Shown: positions 53,783 to 63,441, numbered from the stretch's first letter. The stretch: DNA of 64,000 nt from Aliamphritea ceti (GCF_024347215.1 NZ_AP025282.1:3720001-3784000); one strand, 5' to 3'. Numbers and translations: made by a program. Notes: generated by a model not told the origin, from the letters alone.

Positions 53783-54694
53783 TTAGCCGGGCTCACGTAC
53801 TAACGCATCCTGATAACGTGCTTCAAAATGCTCTTTCAGCCATTCCATCAACACTCTTACCCTGTGCAACTGATGACGCAGCGGCGGACAGAGCAAGGTC
53901 AGCTGAGTTTGCTCAGACCATTCTGGCAACACCTCAATCAGCTTGCCAGCTTGCAGGTCTGCCTGTACATAGACATCAGCCAACCTGGTTACGCCTAATC
54001 CGGCCAGTGCGGCTTGTCGCATTACCCGACCACTGGTCACTTTAATCCCCTGCGCCACGTGAATTGTCTTTTGCTCCGCCGCCCGGCTAAGCGTCCAGTG
54101 ATCAACGCTGCCACATATCAACGGCAGATTTTTCAGATCATCCGGTTCTTTAATACCATGATGCGTCTGCAAAAATTCCGGACTGGCCACATAACGTGTG
54201 GTTACCGAATGCAGCCTTCTGGCAATCAGGCTCGAATCTGGCAGCTCACCCATCCGCATTACCAGATCATAATGGCTGGCAATCAGGTCGACATGTATGC
54301 TCGAAAAGTCCAGATCGACACGTATATCCGGATGCTGCCGCTGAAAATCAATGATAAGCGGTGCCAACAAATCTTCACCAAAAGGCCCGCCAACGGCATT
54401 CATACGAATTAAACCTTTGAGTTCATCTGTAGATTGGCTCGCCCATTCAGCAGCCGAGTCCAGCTGCTGCATAGCTAGTTTACAGCGCTCATAGTAACCC
54501 TGGCCGATTTCCGTCAGCCGCAACTGTCTGGTTGTTCGATACAGCAACTGCACACTCAGCGCCGCTTCCAGATCCGTCACCAGCTGACTCAGGTTAGCTT
54601 TAGAAAACCCTGAGACCTCTGCCGCAGCAGTAAAGCCACCATGTTCCGCAACATATATAAATGCGCGTATGCCCCGCCAGGAAATATTGTTCAT
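53783..54694 (-). CDS. LysR-family regulator (CrgA-like)
   Basis: A 303-residue LysR protein with HTH FTAAAEVSGFSKANLSQLVTDLE and TTRQLRLTEIGQGYYERC typical of the AaeR/CrgA group. It is divergent from a short-chain dehydrogenase gene with about 115 bases between starts, a frequent arrangement in which the regulator responds to the enzyme's substrate. The ATG giving MNNISWRG is preferred over one three codons earlier. Confidence 0.84.
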   Translation of the reverse strand: MNNISWRGIRAFIYVAEHGGFTAAAEVSGFSKANLSQLVTDLEAALSVQLLYRTTRQLRLTEIGQGYYERCKLAMQQLDSAAEWASQSTDELKGLIRMNAVGGPFGEDLLAPLIIDFQRQHPDIRVDLDFSSIHVDLIASHYDLVMRMGELPDSSLIARRLHSVTTRYVASPEFLQTHHGIKEPDDLKNLPLICGSVDHWTLSRAAEQKTIHVAQGIKVTSGRVMRQAALAGLGVTRLADVYVQADLQAGKLIEVLPEWSEQTQLTLLCPPLRHQLHRVRVLMEWLKEHFEARYQDALVREPG

Positions 54695-54808
54695 ATAAAC
54701 CAAACAATGTTTTCAGATTAGTGATATTTATCACACTAATATCAAATCCTATCATGTGCAACATCCAAATAGCTTCATGCCATGAAGGCATTCAAAAGAG
54801 ATAAACAC

Positions 54809-55531
54809 ATGACTAAATCACTGGTAGTTATCACGGGCGCAAGTTCAGGTATTGGCGCGGCTATGGCACAACAGTTTTCAGCTGCAGGTCACCCTTTACT
54901 CTTAGTTGCCCGCCGGATAGAAAAACTGCAAGCACTGAACTTGCCTAACGCTTTATATCGTCAGGTTGATATGACAGATGCCGCTGCTTTTCGAGCAGCC
55001 ATCGCAGAAGCTGAGGCGATCCACGGCCCTGTCGATTGTCTGGTCAATAATGCAGGCTTAATGCTGCTTGGGCAGATAGACACGCAGGATCCAATGGAAT
55101 GGCAACGTATGTATGACATTAACGTCATCGCCCTACTGAACAGCATGCAGGCGGTACTGGGTGATATGAAAGCCCGCAATGCCGGCACCATTATCAATGT
55201 CAGCTCTATCGCAGGGAAAAAATCGTTCCCGAACCATGCCGCTTATGTAGGTACTAAATTTGCGGTATCAGCAATGAGTGAAAATATCCGCGAAGAAGTC
55301 GCCGACAGCAATGTACGTATCATGAGTATTTGCCCAGGCGCAGTAGAAACCGAACTGCTGGGGCACACCACTTCACAAGACATCATTGATGGCTACGAAG
55401 ACTGGAAGCAGGCAATGGGGGGCGTATTAGTCGCGGACGATATCGCTCGTACCGCAGCCTTCATGTATGCGCAGCCTCAGGGTGTAAACATCCGCGATGT
55501 TGTTATTACCGCAACCCGTCAGCAACCGTAA
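54809..55531 (+). CDS. Short-chain dehydrogenase/reductase
   Basis: A 240-residue classical SDR. The cofactor motif TGASSGIG begins near residue 9, NNAG near residue 81, catalytic Ser in INVSSIAGK and YVGTKFA (Tyr-x3-Lys) near residue 148. The ARR after the second strand favours NADP(H). It belongs to the clavaldehyde-dehydrogenase/YdfG-like SDR group by sequence style; the substrate is unknown. Probably regulated by the divergent LysR gene. Confidence 0.87.
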   Translation: MTKSLVVITGASSGIGAAMAQQFSAAGHPLLLVARRIEKLQALNLPNALYRQVDMTDAAAFRAAIAEAEAIHGPVDCLVNNAGLMLLGQIDTQDPMEWQRMYDINVIALLNSMQAVLGDMKARNAGTIINVSSIAGKKSFPNHAAYVGTKFAVSAMSENIREEVADSNVRIMSICPGAVETELLGHTTSQDIIDGYEDWKQAMGGVLVADDIARTAAFMYAQPQGVNIRDVVITATRQQP

Positions 55532-55636
55532 TTTATATTATCAAAACCATGATTCGAGTTTTATACCGAATCAACTGATAAGATCAGTGAGCCTTTCTGA
55601 CTCACTGATTTTTCGACTTTCCCTTCTATACAGAGC

Positions 55637-58054
55637 TCAGCTGGCAGTGGTCTCTACACTTTGCTGCAACATCTCATATATTTGGGAAGCCGGTACCGGT
55701 TTAGAGAACAAATACCCCTGAAAGCAGCAACAGCCAAGCGATTGCAGAGCAAATCGTTCTTCTTTCGTCTCAACGCCTTCTGCAATCACCTGTAAATCAA
55801 GCCGATCTGCAGTCGCGATGATAACCTCGATAATCGCTGCTTCTTCAGATAAGGAGCGTAGACCTGCAACAAATGAGCGATCTATTTTAAGAACATCCAG
55901 TGGCAAATACCGCAGATATTTTAATGATGAATAACCCGTGCCAAAATCATCAATAGCGAAGGAGATGCCTCGCTGTTTTAGCAGATTCATTTTGTTACTG
56001 GCCACCTCAAACTTGTTCAGCAGCATATTTTCAGTAATTTCCAGTTCTATCATGTTGCCGGAAATTTTCGAGGCATCTAACAAAGCGAATAAGGTTTCAA
56101 CAAAGTTAACCTGCATAAACTGTAACGGACTGATATTAATCGACAGCCTTCGAAATGACTCGGGTAATCCCTGGACCCGCCACTGCGCTAATAAACGCAA
56201 ACTTTCTGCTATGACCCATTCACCCACTTCAATGATTTGACCGCTGTCTTCAGCAACAGGGATGAATTCACCAGGTAAAATTAATCCCCTCTGAGGATGA
56301 TTCCAGCGCACCAGAGCTTCCGCACCAATAATCTTATCGTCGATATCTGTTTGTGGCTGAAACCACAGCTCTAACTCTTGATTATCAACCGCCAGATGCA
56401 AACCTTTTTCAACATCCAGCCTTTGTTGAGCAGATGATTGCATCTCCGGATCAAAAAACTGGAAGCAATTTCGCCCCAGAGCTTTCGCTTTATATAAAGC
56501 GGTGTCGGCGCAACGTAATACATCACTGGCAACATTGCTTTTATCCGGAAACATACTGATACCAATACTGGCAGAACAGTACAAAGTATGGCTGTTCACT
56601 TCGAACGGAGCCCTTATTTGCTCTAATACCTGTAAAGCAAGGTTAGCGGCAATTTCAGCACTGACTTCTGCATTCTCGCCAATCTCAGGCAGCAGTACGA
56701 CAAACTCATCACCACCAAATCGTGAGCATGTACTGGTAGCTGGCAGTATTTTCTTTATGCGGTTTGCAATCTCACAAAGAAGCGCATCTCCAACACCGTG
56801 CCCAAGTGAATCATTCACCGTTTTAAAACGGTCTAAATCCAGATACAGAACAGCGCCAAATTTATGATTGGCATTGTGCAATTCTAAAGAAGAAGTAAGT
56901 CTGTCCATAAACAGACGACGATTGGGCAAAGCTGTTAGCGGATCGAAAAAAGCCAGATCATATATTTGCTTTTCAGCTTCTTTACGTACAGAAATATCCC
57001 GTACCATAATCAGCAAATAATCAGACTCTTCTAATACCAGTTTAATGACCCGGGCTTCTATAGGAATCAACGTCCCATTTTTACTCCTGTAACTATCTTC
57101 GAAACTGGTTACCTGCTGTTCGTCCAGCGAAGCAAAAAGTGACACTAACTCATCATGAGAATAGTTTTGACTGAACTCAGACATATTTCTCTTCAGCAAA
57201 CATGCCTTGGTTTCAGCAAGATACTGAGCAGCCCGATTATTCACCTGCACGATACGGGTATCAGGAAAGCATAAAAACATTGCATCGCCGGCATTATCCA
57301 TGAGCGTCCGGGAAAAACTCTCACTTTTAGACAACTCCTGAATAGTCTCATTCAGTTTGTCAGTAACCTGTTTACGCTCCTCCCAAAGACGGGAAAAACC
57401 AGCCACCAGATCGCCGATCTCATCAGTTTCTGTATAAGGTAACTGGCCCTCTTTACCTTCCCGAAGATCATTTACCCATGCCACAATATTTTCGATCGGC
57501 TTTGACAACCAGCGGTAAAACAAAATTAAAAATATTGCCGCTAAAGTTACGTCATAGAACAGGCTAAACAGAAGGCTGGTAAATGCTCTGCTGGCAAAGC
57601 TGGAAGCTATTAGCGCGGCATCTAAGTCAATACTCAGGCGAGCAGTGTTATTAGCTGACGCATCAACAGATAAAGATTCATGGATTTGTGTCTCAACTCT
57701 GAAAAAATAACTTCCCAGTAATGAAAGCCAGGAACTCTCAGTCTGCGGGCGAGAATGCTCTGCCAGAGGATCACCAAAATCATCCACTAACTTAGCACTG
57801 TAGATTTCCGGATAAGCGATCAGAGCTTTAGTAATCTCTTCTGCCTGTCCCTGGTTAAGGTTATACACAGCTAAGCTTGCGGTTTCCCGGTGCAGCGTCA
57901 AAATCCGCTCAATACCCGCTTGCAAACTGCGCCTTTCCTGTTGAAGGTCAAGTGTAATTTGCCAACCGGTGGAGACTAAGCCCAGCAATATTGATATCAA
58001 CAGCACTACACGCGCTTGCTTGAACGCAATTCTATGCTTGCTATTAAGTGACAT
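55637..58054 (-). CDS. Membrane PAS-GGDEF-EAL protein, cassette 2
   Basis: An 805-residue paralogue of the cassette 1 enzyme with the same order: helix (about 12-32), periplasmic region, second helix (about 160-180), HAMP-like linker, PAS (about 240-360), GGDEF (about 370-535; intact RFGGDEFVVLL) and EAL (about 545-800; intact GAEALVRWNHP, ELTENMLL-like ELEITENML, and DDFGTGYSSL). Both active sites look complete. It follows the binding-protein gene by 32 bases on the same strand, as in cassette 1. Confidence 0.9.
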   Translation of the reverse strand: MSLNSKHRIAFKQARVVLLISILLGLVSTGWQITLDLQQERRSLQAGIERILTLHRETASLAVYNLNQGQAEEITKALIAYPEIYSAKLVDDFGDPLAEHSRPQTESSWLSLLGSYFFRVETQIHESLSVDASANNTARLSIDLDAALIASSFASRAFTSLLFSLFYDVTLAAIFLILFYRWLSKPIENIVAWVNDLREGKEGQLPYTETDEIGDLVAGFSRLWEERKQVTDKLNETIQELSKSESFSRTLMDNAGDAMFLCFPDTRIVQVNNRAAQYLAETKACLLKRNMSEFSQNYSHDELVSLFASLDEQQVTSFEDSYRSKNGTLIPIEARVIKLVLEESDYLLIMVRDISVRKEAEKQIYDLAFFDPLTALPNRRLFMDRLTSSLELHNANHKFGAVLYLDLDRFKTVNDSLGHGVGDALLCEIANRIKKILPATSTCSRFGGDEFVVLLPEIGENAEVSAEIAANLALQVLEQIRAPFEVNSHTLYCSASIGISMFPDKSNVASDVLRCADTALYKAKALGRNCFQFFDPEMQSSAQQRLDVEKGLHLAVDNQELELWFQPQTDIDDKIIGAEALVRWNHPQRGLILPGEFIPVAEDSGQIIEVGEWVIAESLRLLAQWRVQGLPESFRRLSINISPLQFMQVNFVETLFALLDASKISGNMIELEITENMLLNKFEVASNKMNLLKQRGISFAIDDFGTGYSSLKYLRYLPLDVLKIDRSFVAGLRSLSEEAAIIEVIIATADRLDLQVIAEGVETKEERFALQSLGCCCFQGYLFSKPVPASQIYEMLQQSVETTAS

Positions 58055-58086
58055 AAATACCGACCGTATTCGACATCATCAGCATT

Positions 58087-58830
58087 TTATAAATACTGCT
58101 CATAAATAGCGTCAAACCTGCCGGAAGCTTTTATTTTTGCCAGACCGGTATTAAACAACTGCAGCAAACGCTGCGAATCAGGGTAACCTTTGCTCAAACA
58201 GAGATGAAAAGAAGAACTTTCCTTATCAGTAAATCTTTTTATTTTTATATCGTCCTGTATGCCTAACTGCCCGGCACGATACAAAGTGGTTAGCTCGCCA
58301 CTATAAAAAACGTCAATATCACGATAAACAACCGACTTAATTCCGTTGTCCATTTCTGCAGTTGTAGTGTGAGGAATATTCTTACGCACCAGCTCACGCT
58401 GAATCCCCCACCCCTCAACGGCTATTACCTTAAAGTTACTAAGGTCCTGGAAGTTCACCAGCTTACGATCATCTAACCCTTTAGACATCACCGCCACTTG
58501 GTTAGCCTCGCTCACCTGATCACTAAATAGCATAAAGCTAACCCTGTCAGGCCGTTTCGAGCAACTCAGCGCGCCCAAAACCCGACCATGCTCAAGGTTC
58601 TTCAGTACCCGTTTCCAGGGCGCAGTATTAATTTTTGCAGTAATACCCACAGCCGCGAATGCTTCCCGGGTAACATCGACATCTATTCCAGATATATTGT
58701 TAACGTCTGAAACAATCATGTAAGGAGGATAATCGACAGCGTACAGCTCAATAACATCTTCTGCAGCAACTACCACTGAACATAAGCAAAGCCAAATAAA
58801 AGCGAAGCAATTACGAACGCCTACCAACAT
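58087..58830 (-). CDS. Periplasmic solute-binding protein (SBP_bac_3), cassette 2
   Basis: A 247-residue exported protein: signal peptide MLVGVRNCFAFIWLCLCSVV in the first 22 residues, then a family-3 binding domain with YAVDYPPYMIV, ISGIDVDVTREAFAAVG and LLQLFNTGLAKIKASG. It aligns along its length with the cassette 1 protein and keeps the same two mature cysteines (SCSKR and LCLSK). The ATG is chosen because a GAGAGG site lies six bases upstream; an earlier ATG five codons away has none. No ABC transporter genes are nearby; its partner is the GGDEF/EAL gene downstream. Confidence 0.85.
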   Translation of the reverse strand: MLVGVRNCFAFIWLCLCSVVVAAEDVIELYAVDYPPYMIVSDVNNISGIDVDVTREAFAAVGITAKINTAPWKRVLKNLEHGRVLGALSCSKRPDRVSFMLFSDQVSEANQVAVMSKGLDDRKLVNFQDLSNFKVIAVEGWGIQRELVRKNIPHTTTAEMDNGIKSVVYRDIDVFYSGELTTLYRAGQLGIQDDIKIKRFTDKESSSFHLCLSKGYPDSQRLLQLFNTGLAKIKASGRFDAIYEQYL

Positions 58831-59197
58831 TCTGGACCTCTCCATTTAAAATCCATCTTTTAGGGTGCTTACGGCTAATACAACTTAAAGAAACCAGCAA
58901 TGTAAAACTGAGATGATTCGATGAATGAAGAAACATATCAACTCCAAATATCCCAGTATGAGATAAATGAAACATATGTTTAAGCTTGCGAATTAGTGAC
59001 CAAACTGAAAAAAATTAGCTCAACAGCACCTGCAACAGTGCTTACAACAGTACTTACAACAAAAAGTTTTATTCAAAAAATAAACTTAAGCCTAAGCAGC
59101 CTCTGCTTACTCTATAAAGATGACTTTCAAAGTAAGGCTGAAGCGCTACAAATACAAAGCAGCCTGACCGGCAAGCAACAACAGATGCTACCAAACG
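58831..59197. other. Spacer between cassette 2 and the zinc-ribbon gene
   Basis: About 365 bases without a credible gene. AAACATATGTTT is a perfect 12-base palindrome near 58971. A short imperfect repeat (CAACAGTGCTTA / CAACAGTACTTA) lies near 59033-59060. A short reading frame on the plus strand here looks like repeat-driven chance coding. Confidence 0.4.
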
Positions 59198-59812
59198 CTA
59201 CAACCTGAGAAGATAAAAACCGCCTAAGATATAAACCAGTGCCAGAACCAGCATTAAAAACCGCGAATATACATTTTTATAGCTGGCCGTCACTTCCCGT
59301 ACTTTATTACTCAGCAACCCAACCCGCATGTACACAGCTTTTCCGTGCATTACGTCATACATAATTTTGCAGCCCATATAAGGAAGAATTGGCGCTGCAT
59401 AGGCATACAACGGCAGGCTGTTTTCTGACAGCAGAGCTTTAATAAAAAGGAAGATAAATAACCCTGCGGTTACTAAGATACTTGCCAGTGCTAACGGCCT
59501 GGCCTGCTCACTGGTTCCCATGGTGATGCCCGCCAACCAAAGTTCCAAAGCACCTTCTGGAGCTTGCTCAGGCTCAGGAGCAGCCTTCACAGGTTCAGAA
59601 ACTACTGACTCATTAGCTTCTGGCTCAGTAGTTTTTGGCCTCGTAGCTTTTAGCTCAGTAGTATCGTTACCAAGTAACACCTCAGTATAAGCTCCAGTAC
59701 CAGCTTCCATATCTACACCGCTCAGCTCAGCGTTAGCACCACAACCAATACACTCAGCAGTATTCTGTTGATTAACCTGTTCACACTCACTACAAACCCA
59801 TTCGCGCTTCAT
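59198..59812 (-). CDS. Zinc-ribbon membrane protein
   Basis: A 204-residue protein. The N-terminus has a four-cysteine zinc ribbon of RanBP2-like spacing (WVCSECEQVNQQNTAECIGC), then an acidic, Thr/Glu/Pro-rich linker (about residues 35-95), then three or four hydrophobic segments (about 100-200). No family name is certain. The second ATG is chosen because an AGGA site is six bases upstream of it. It lies 94 bases after the kef genes on the same strand. Possible role in protein-protein contacts at the membrane is only a guess. Confidence 0.65.
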   Translation of the reverse strand: MKREWVCSECEQVNQQNTAECIGCGANAELSGVDMEAGTGAYTEVLLGNDTTELKATRPKTTEPEANESVVSEPVKAAPEPEQAPEGALELWLAGITMGTSEQARPLALASILVTAGLFIFLFIKALLSENSLPLYAYAAPILPYMGCKIMYDVMHGKAVYMRVGLLSNKVREVTASYKNVYSRFLMLVLALVYILGGFYLLRL

Positions 59813-59833
59813 CATAATTCCTAAATCGCCTAA

Positions 59834-59861
59834 CACTTAACACTTAGCACTTAACACTTAA
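59834..59861. repeat. Four CACTTAR heptamers
   Basis: CACTTAA, CACTTAG, CACTTAA and CACTTAA stand head to tail just upstream of the zinc-ribbon gene. A four-unit heptamer array is prone to slippage and could change promoter or leader spacing. Confidence 0.85.
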
Positions 59862-59906
59862 CAGGCGCAAAATGACTTAAAACCGGACTTAACTGCATCA
59901 GTTTCA

Positions 59907-61856
59907 TCAAACGGGTTTCTCACTATCAGTTGGTTTGCTTTCATCACTAAAATCATCCAGATAATCCTTAGGCGGCGGCGTCCATTCCCGTTCAGACAAA
60001 CCATGCCTGTCCATATGATCTTCATCCATCGCCGCCCGGATGGTTTCTTCAAACTGGATAAACAAATGCCGGAAGTGCATGTCGTATGACTGAGACTCTT
60101 CTCCGCCTAACCAGGTCTCATATAGTTTGTCTGAACTGGTGTCTTCAATGCGCTTAAACTTAACTTTCTGCTGCTCAACCAGGAAGGGATGCACACCCAG
60201 GCAACGCAAAGCCTGCGACCCTACTTCTAATGCCGAGTGGAAGGTTTCTTTCTCCACATAATCTGCCCCCGCCTGCCGGAGCATGTAGAAATGGCGGCGA
60301 TCAAACGCACGGGCAATCACTTTAACCTGTGGATAGGTATGTTTCACATACTTCACAAGCTCTGTGGTGGCCTCCTGGTTATCCATAGAAACAACCAGCA
60401 TCGATGCACCATCAATACCTGCCGTATGCAGCAGATCTGGGCGTGTCGCATCGCCAAAGTAGCTTTTAATATTTATTTGACGAAGGTTTTCAACCTGTGA
60501 AGCTTCATAATCAAGCACCACAGTTTTCACACCATTTGCCGTCAGTAAGCGATTAACTACCTGCCCAAAGCGGCCAACACCGGCAATAATCACAGTACCT
60601 TTTTCATCAATCTCGTCGGCTTCCCTATCATTCGACGCGTGTTCATAACGGGGCAAAATCACCTTGTCATACAAAATGAATAAGCCCGGCGTGAGAAACA
60701 TAGACAGCGCGACAACCAGTGACAGTAACTGAAAGATCTCCATCGGAAGCACGTAGTTTTGTGTGGTAAAGCTCAACAACACAAATCCGAACTCACCGGC
60801 CTGCGCAAGGCTCAATGCAAACAGCCAGCGGCCAGAGCCTTTAATTTTAAAAATCACACTTAACAGCAGTAACACCAAGGCTTTTACCAGCATCACCCCA
60901 AGCGTTAGCCCGATGATCAGCGCAAAATCATCGAATAAAATGCCAAAGTTAATGCCTGCACCAACAGTAATAAAGAACAAGCCTAGCAATAAACCTTTAA
61001 ACGGCTCTATGTTCGATTCCAGCTCATGACGGAACTCACTGTTCGCCAGCACCACCCCTGCCAGAAAAGTCCCAAGCGCCGGTGATAAACCGACCAGGCT
61101 CATCAATGCCGCTATACCTATCACCAGCATCAACGCCGTGGCGGTAAAAATCTCCCGTAAACCTGAACTGGCAACAAAGCGAAACAAAGGGCGACTCAAA
61201 AAGTGCCCGCCGACAACTACCCCAGCAATGCTGGCTGTAATCACAATGCCCATTGCCCATCCGGGCAAGCCTGCCACAAGGCTCATTTCTTCATGATGCT
61301 CAGCAGCACTGGCAGCCGCACTCTGCGCTTTCGCCACCAACTCCGGTAATGCCAGCAATGGAATAAACGCCAACATCGGAATCACAGCTATATCCTGAAA
61401 CAGCAGAACTGAAAACGCGTTCCGCCCACCCTCTGTTTTCGTCAGCCCTTTCTCGTTAAAGGTTTGCAACACAATAGCAGTGGAAGACAGGGCAAATATC
61501 AGACCGATACTCAGCGCGATGCTCCACTGCTGATCAAAAAATAACGCAACTCCCATAACCGCTGCAGCGGTCAGGCCAAGCTGCAAACCACCTAACCCCA
61601 TCAAACGGTTACGCATTGCCCACAGCATCTTTGGTTCAAGCTCTAAGCCAACCAAAAACAGCATCATCACGACACCAAACTCGGCGAAGTGCTGAATCGT
61701 TATTGTTTCATCGCCCACGAGTCCAACTACCGGCCCGATCACCACACCTGCAATCAAATATCCCAATACCGAACCTAAGCCAAAGCGCTTAGCTATTGGC
61801 ACCGCAATTACTGCAGCCACCAGATAAATAAAAGCCTGCAAAAATATACCGGTCAT
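59907..61856 (-). CDS. CPA2 cation:proton antiporter with RCK domain (KefC/KefB type)
   Basis: A 649-residue antiporter. About 12-13 membrane helices (residues 5-385, starting with FIYLVAAVIAVPIAKRFGLGSVLGYL in outline) are followed by a TrkA-N/RCK nucleotide-binding domain beginning at about residue 400 (GTVIIAGVGRFGQVVNRLL) and a hydrophilic tail. KefB/C proteins release K+ in exchange for H+ when glutathione adducts of electrophiles bind the RCK domain. Its start overlaps the stop of the quinone-reductase-like partner by four bases, the typical KefG/F-KefB/C operon. Confidence 0.9.
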   Translation of the reverse strand: MTGIFLQAFIYLVAAVIAVPIAKRFGLGSVLGYLIAGVVIGPVVGLVGDETITIQHFAEFGVVMMLFLVGLELEPKMLWAMRNRLMGLGGLQLGLTAAAVMGVALFFDQQWSIALSIGLIFALSSTAIVLQTFNEKGLTKTEGGRNAFSVLLFQDIAVIPMLAFIPLLALPELVAKAQSAAASAAEHHEEMSLVAGLPGWAMGIVITASIAGVVVGGHFLSRPLFRFVASSGLREIFTATALMLVIGIAALMSLVGLSPALGTFLAGVVLANSEFRHELESNIEPFKGLLLGLFFITVGAGINFGILFDDFALIIGLTLGVMLVKALVLLLLSVIFKIKGSGRWLFALSLAQAGEFGFVLLSFTTQNYVLPMEIFQLLSLVVALSMFLTPGLFILYDKVILPRYEHASNDREADEIDEKGTVIIAGVGRFGQVVNRLLTANGVKTVVLDYEASQVENLRQINIKSYFGDATRPDLLHTAGIDGASMLVVSMDNQEATTELVKYVKHTYPQVKVIARAFDRRHFYMLRQAGADYVEKETFHSALEVGSQALRCLGVHPFLVEQQKVKFKRIEDTSSDKLYETWLGGEESQSYDMHFRHLFIQFEETIRAAMDEDHMDRHGLSEREWTPPPKDYLDDFSDESKPTDSEKPV

Positions 61857-62506
61857 TCGCTTGCTCCTTTCATCATGCTGCCGAGGTTTGCCGCATTCAC
61901 CGTTTCATGCTCAGCCACAACATCCAGATCTAACACATCGTCAACCAAAGCAGTCAGCAGCTGACGGTAACCATCCGCATGCTTTTTTACCCGGCAATCT
62001 TCCACCGCAGTACGGGCACCAAACAACGCATAAGGCGCCAAATAACGCATACCGACTAAGTTCGACATTTGCTCCAGAGGGTGCAGTAATTCGCGGATAT
62101 TAAAATGATTAAAACCTTCTGCCCGGTAATAATCCTCCTTACCTCCCGCAGTGATCGCGCACATAAAAACCTTGCCCTGCAATGCCGTGCCGCCGGTGCC
62201 ATATGCAAAGCCATACTCCAGCACCAAATCCTGCCACTCTTTTAAAATGGAAGGTGTGGAATACCAATACAGAGGGAACTGAAAAATAACGACGTCATGG
62301 GCCAGCAGACGCTTCTGCTCCCGGTCGATATCAATATGAAAGGTTGGGTACTCAGCGTATAAATCGATAAAGGTGACACCATCAAGGTTATCCGCCACAT
62401 TAAACAGCGGTGCATTCACCTCTGAACGGCGTAACGAAGGATGTGCGAACAATACCAATACCTTTTTAGGCGCATTTACCACGCCGTCATGCTTTTCCTG
62501 CTCCAC
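61853..62506 (-). CDS. KefG/KefF-type NAD(P)H oxidoreductase
   Basis: A 217-residue flavodoxin-fold protein: LVLFAHPSLRRSEVNAPLF near the N-terminus, FQFPLYWYSTPSILKEWQD and the FAYGTGGTALQGK loop, all typical of KefF/KefG/MdaB. These are ancillary subunits required for full activity of Kef antiporters and also have quinone reductase activity. The four-base overlap with the antiporter gene shows translational coupling. The start is a GTG; the exact start is less certain than the rest. Confidence 0.88.
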   Translation of the reverse strand: MEQEKHDGVVNAPKKVLVLFAHPSLRRSEVNAPLFNVADNLDGVTFIDLYAEYPTFHIDIDREQKRLLAHDVVIFQFPLYWYSTPSILKEWQDLVLEYGFAYGTGGTALQGKVFMCAITAGGKEDYYRAEGFNHFNIRELLHPLEQMSNLVGMRYLAPYALFGARTAVEDCRVKKHADGYRQLLTALVDDVLDLDVVAEHETVNAANLGSMMKGASE

Positions 62507-62933
62507 ACCCTTCCCCTTCTTACAACCGATCTCAGATCTACAGCCAATACTGAATATTCAGAGTTAGCTGTACAGAACTTTATACGCCACAAAACAAATA
62601 CCCGGCGCTTTATGACAGAGGTGAGTATATCAAGCCCGAAGAACACTGCTCTAAAGATATTTAGGAGAAGGTGTATCCAGCGTTTGCGAAGATGATTTTT
62701 GGAAACGCGTAACGTACTGGCAACAACCTAAAACAGATAGCAAAAATACGTTGATTACGGTTGTTACTACAACGAAAAAGGCACGGACATTCAGACAACT
62801 AGCATCAGAAACACCTGTTCTGGAAATCATCTTTTAAACGAATAAATACCTGTTAATTCCCACTGTATTTCAGGATCAGAAAAAACGATATAAAAGAGAG
62901 TTATATCTGTATTTTGAAAGATTCAGGGGAAGA
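62507..62933. other. Spacer between kefG and tRNA-Pro
   Basis: About 427 bases without a credible gene. A perfect 12-base palindrome, CTGAATATTCAG, lies at 62550-62561 upstream of the kef operon and could be an operator. The rest is A/T-rich and featureless. Confidence 0.45.
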
Positions 62934-63010
62934 TGGTCGGGATGAGAGGATTCGAACCTCCGACCCCCTGCACCCCATGCAGGTGCGCTACCAAGCTGCG
63001 CTACATCCCG
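62934..63010 (-). tRNA. tRNA-Pro (GGG)
   Basis: A complete cloverleaf on the minus strand: acceptor arm CGGGATG pairing with CATCCCG, D arm GCGC/GCGC, anticodon arm CCTGC-ATGGGGT-GCAGG with anticodon GGG, T arm GGAGG-TTCGAAT-CCTCT, discriminator A and encoded CCA. It reads proline codons CCC and CCU. It follows the merR gene and is a common neighbour of ihfA in gammaproteobacteria. Confidence 0.95.
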
Positions 63011-63081
63011 ACGATGACCTAGAACGGCCAAGAAAGTGGGCGTGATAATACGCCAACTTAATGATTATTAAAAGATAAAAA

Positions 63082-63441
63082 TTATGAGGATTTAAGCTGT
63101 TTGTTGATATCTTCAAGCTCATTAATCATCTGCCGAAGCAGTTGCTTATATTTGCCTGAATCATCACCGGCCTGTTCACCGCTAAACCATTGGCGGGCAC
63201 CACTGATGGTGTAACCCTGATCGTAGAGCAAACCACGGATCTGGCGGATAATCAGAACATCCTGACGCTGATAATAGCGCCGGTTGTTACGCTTAACCGG
63301 GCTGATCTGTTCAAACTCCTGCTCCCAATAGCGCAGGACATGAGGTTTGAGATCACATAAAGACGCTACTTCACCAATGGTGAAGTAGCGCTTATTTGGT
63401 ATGGGTGATTGATCTTCGTAGCTGGGTTCAGTCGCCGTCAT
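63082..63441 (-). CDS. MerR-family regulator (MlrA-like)
   Basis: A 119-residue protein with an N-terminal MerR HTH (RYFTIGEVASLCDLKPHVLRYWEQEF in outline, about residues 17-45, including the wing RRYYQRQDVL). It has only a short C-terminal helix, so no metal or drug sensor domain is present. It overlaps the 3' end of ihfA by 14 bases, and this ihfA-merR-tRNA-Pro order is conserved in pseudomonads and relatives. Its targets are unknown. The ATG giving MTATEPS is chosen over one four codons earlier. Confidence 0.87.
   Translation of the reverse strand: MTATEPSYEDQSPIPNKRYFTIGEVASLCDLKPHVLRYWEQEFEQISPVKRNNRRYYQRQDVLIIRQIRGLLYDQGYTISGARQWFSGEQAGDDSGKYKQLLRQMINELEDINKQLKSS

Noticed and set aside
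58996..59208. Possible 70-residue protein on the plus strand
   Set aside because: It starts without a Shine-Dalgarno and its N-terminal part is produced by short repeats; it also ends inside the convergent zinc-ribbon gene.
62550..62561. LexA box
   Set aside because: CTGAATATTCAG begins and ends like a LexA site but is 12 bases long; LexA sites need CTG-N10-CAG.
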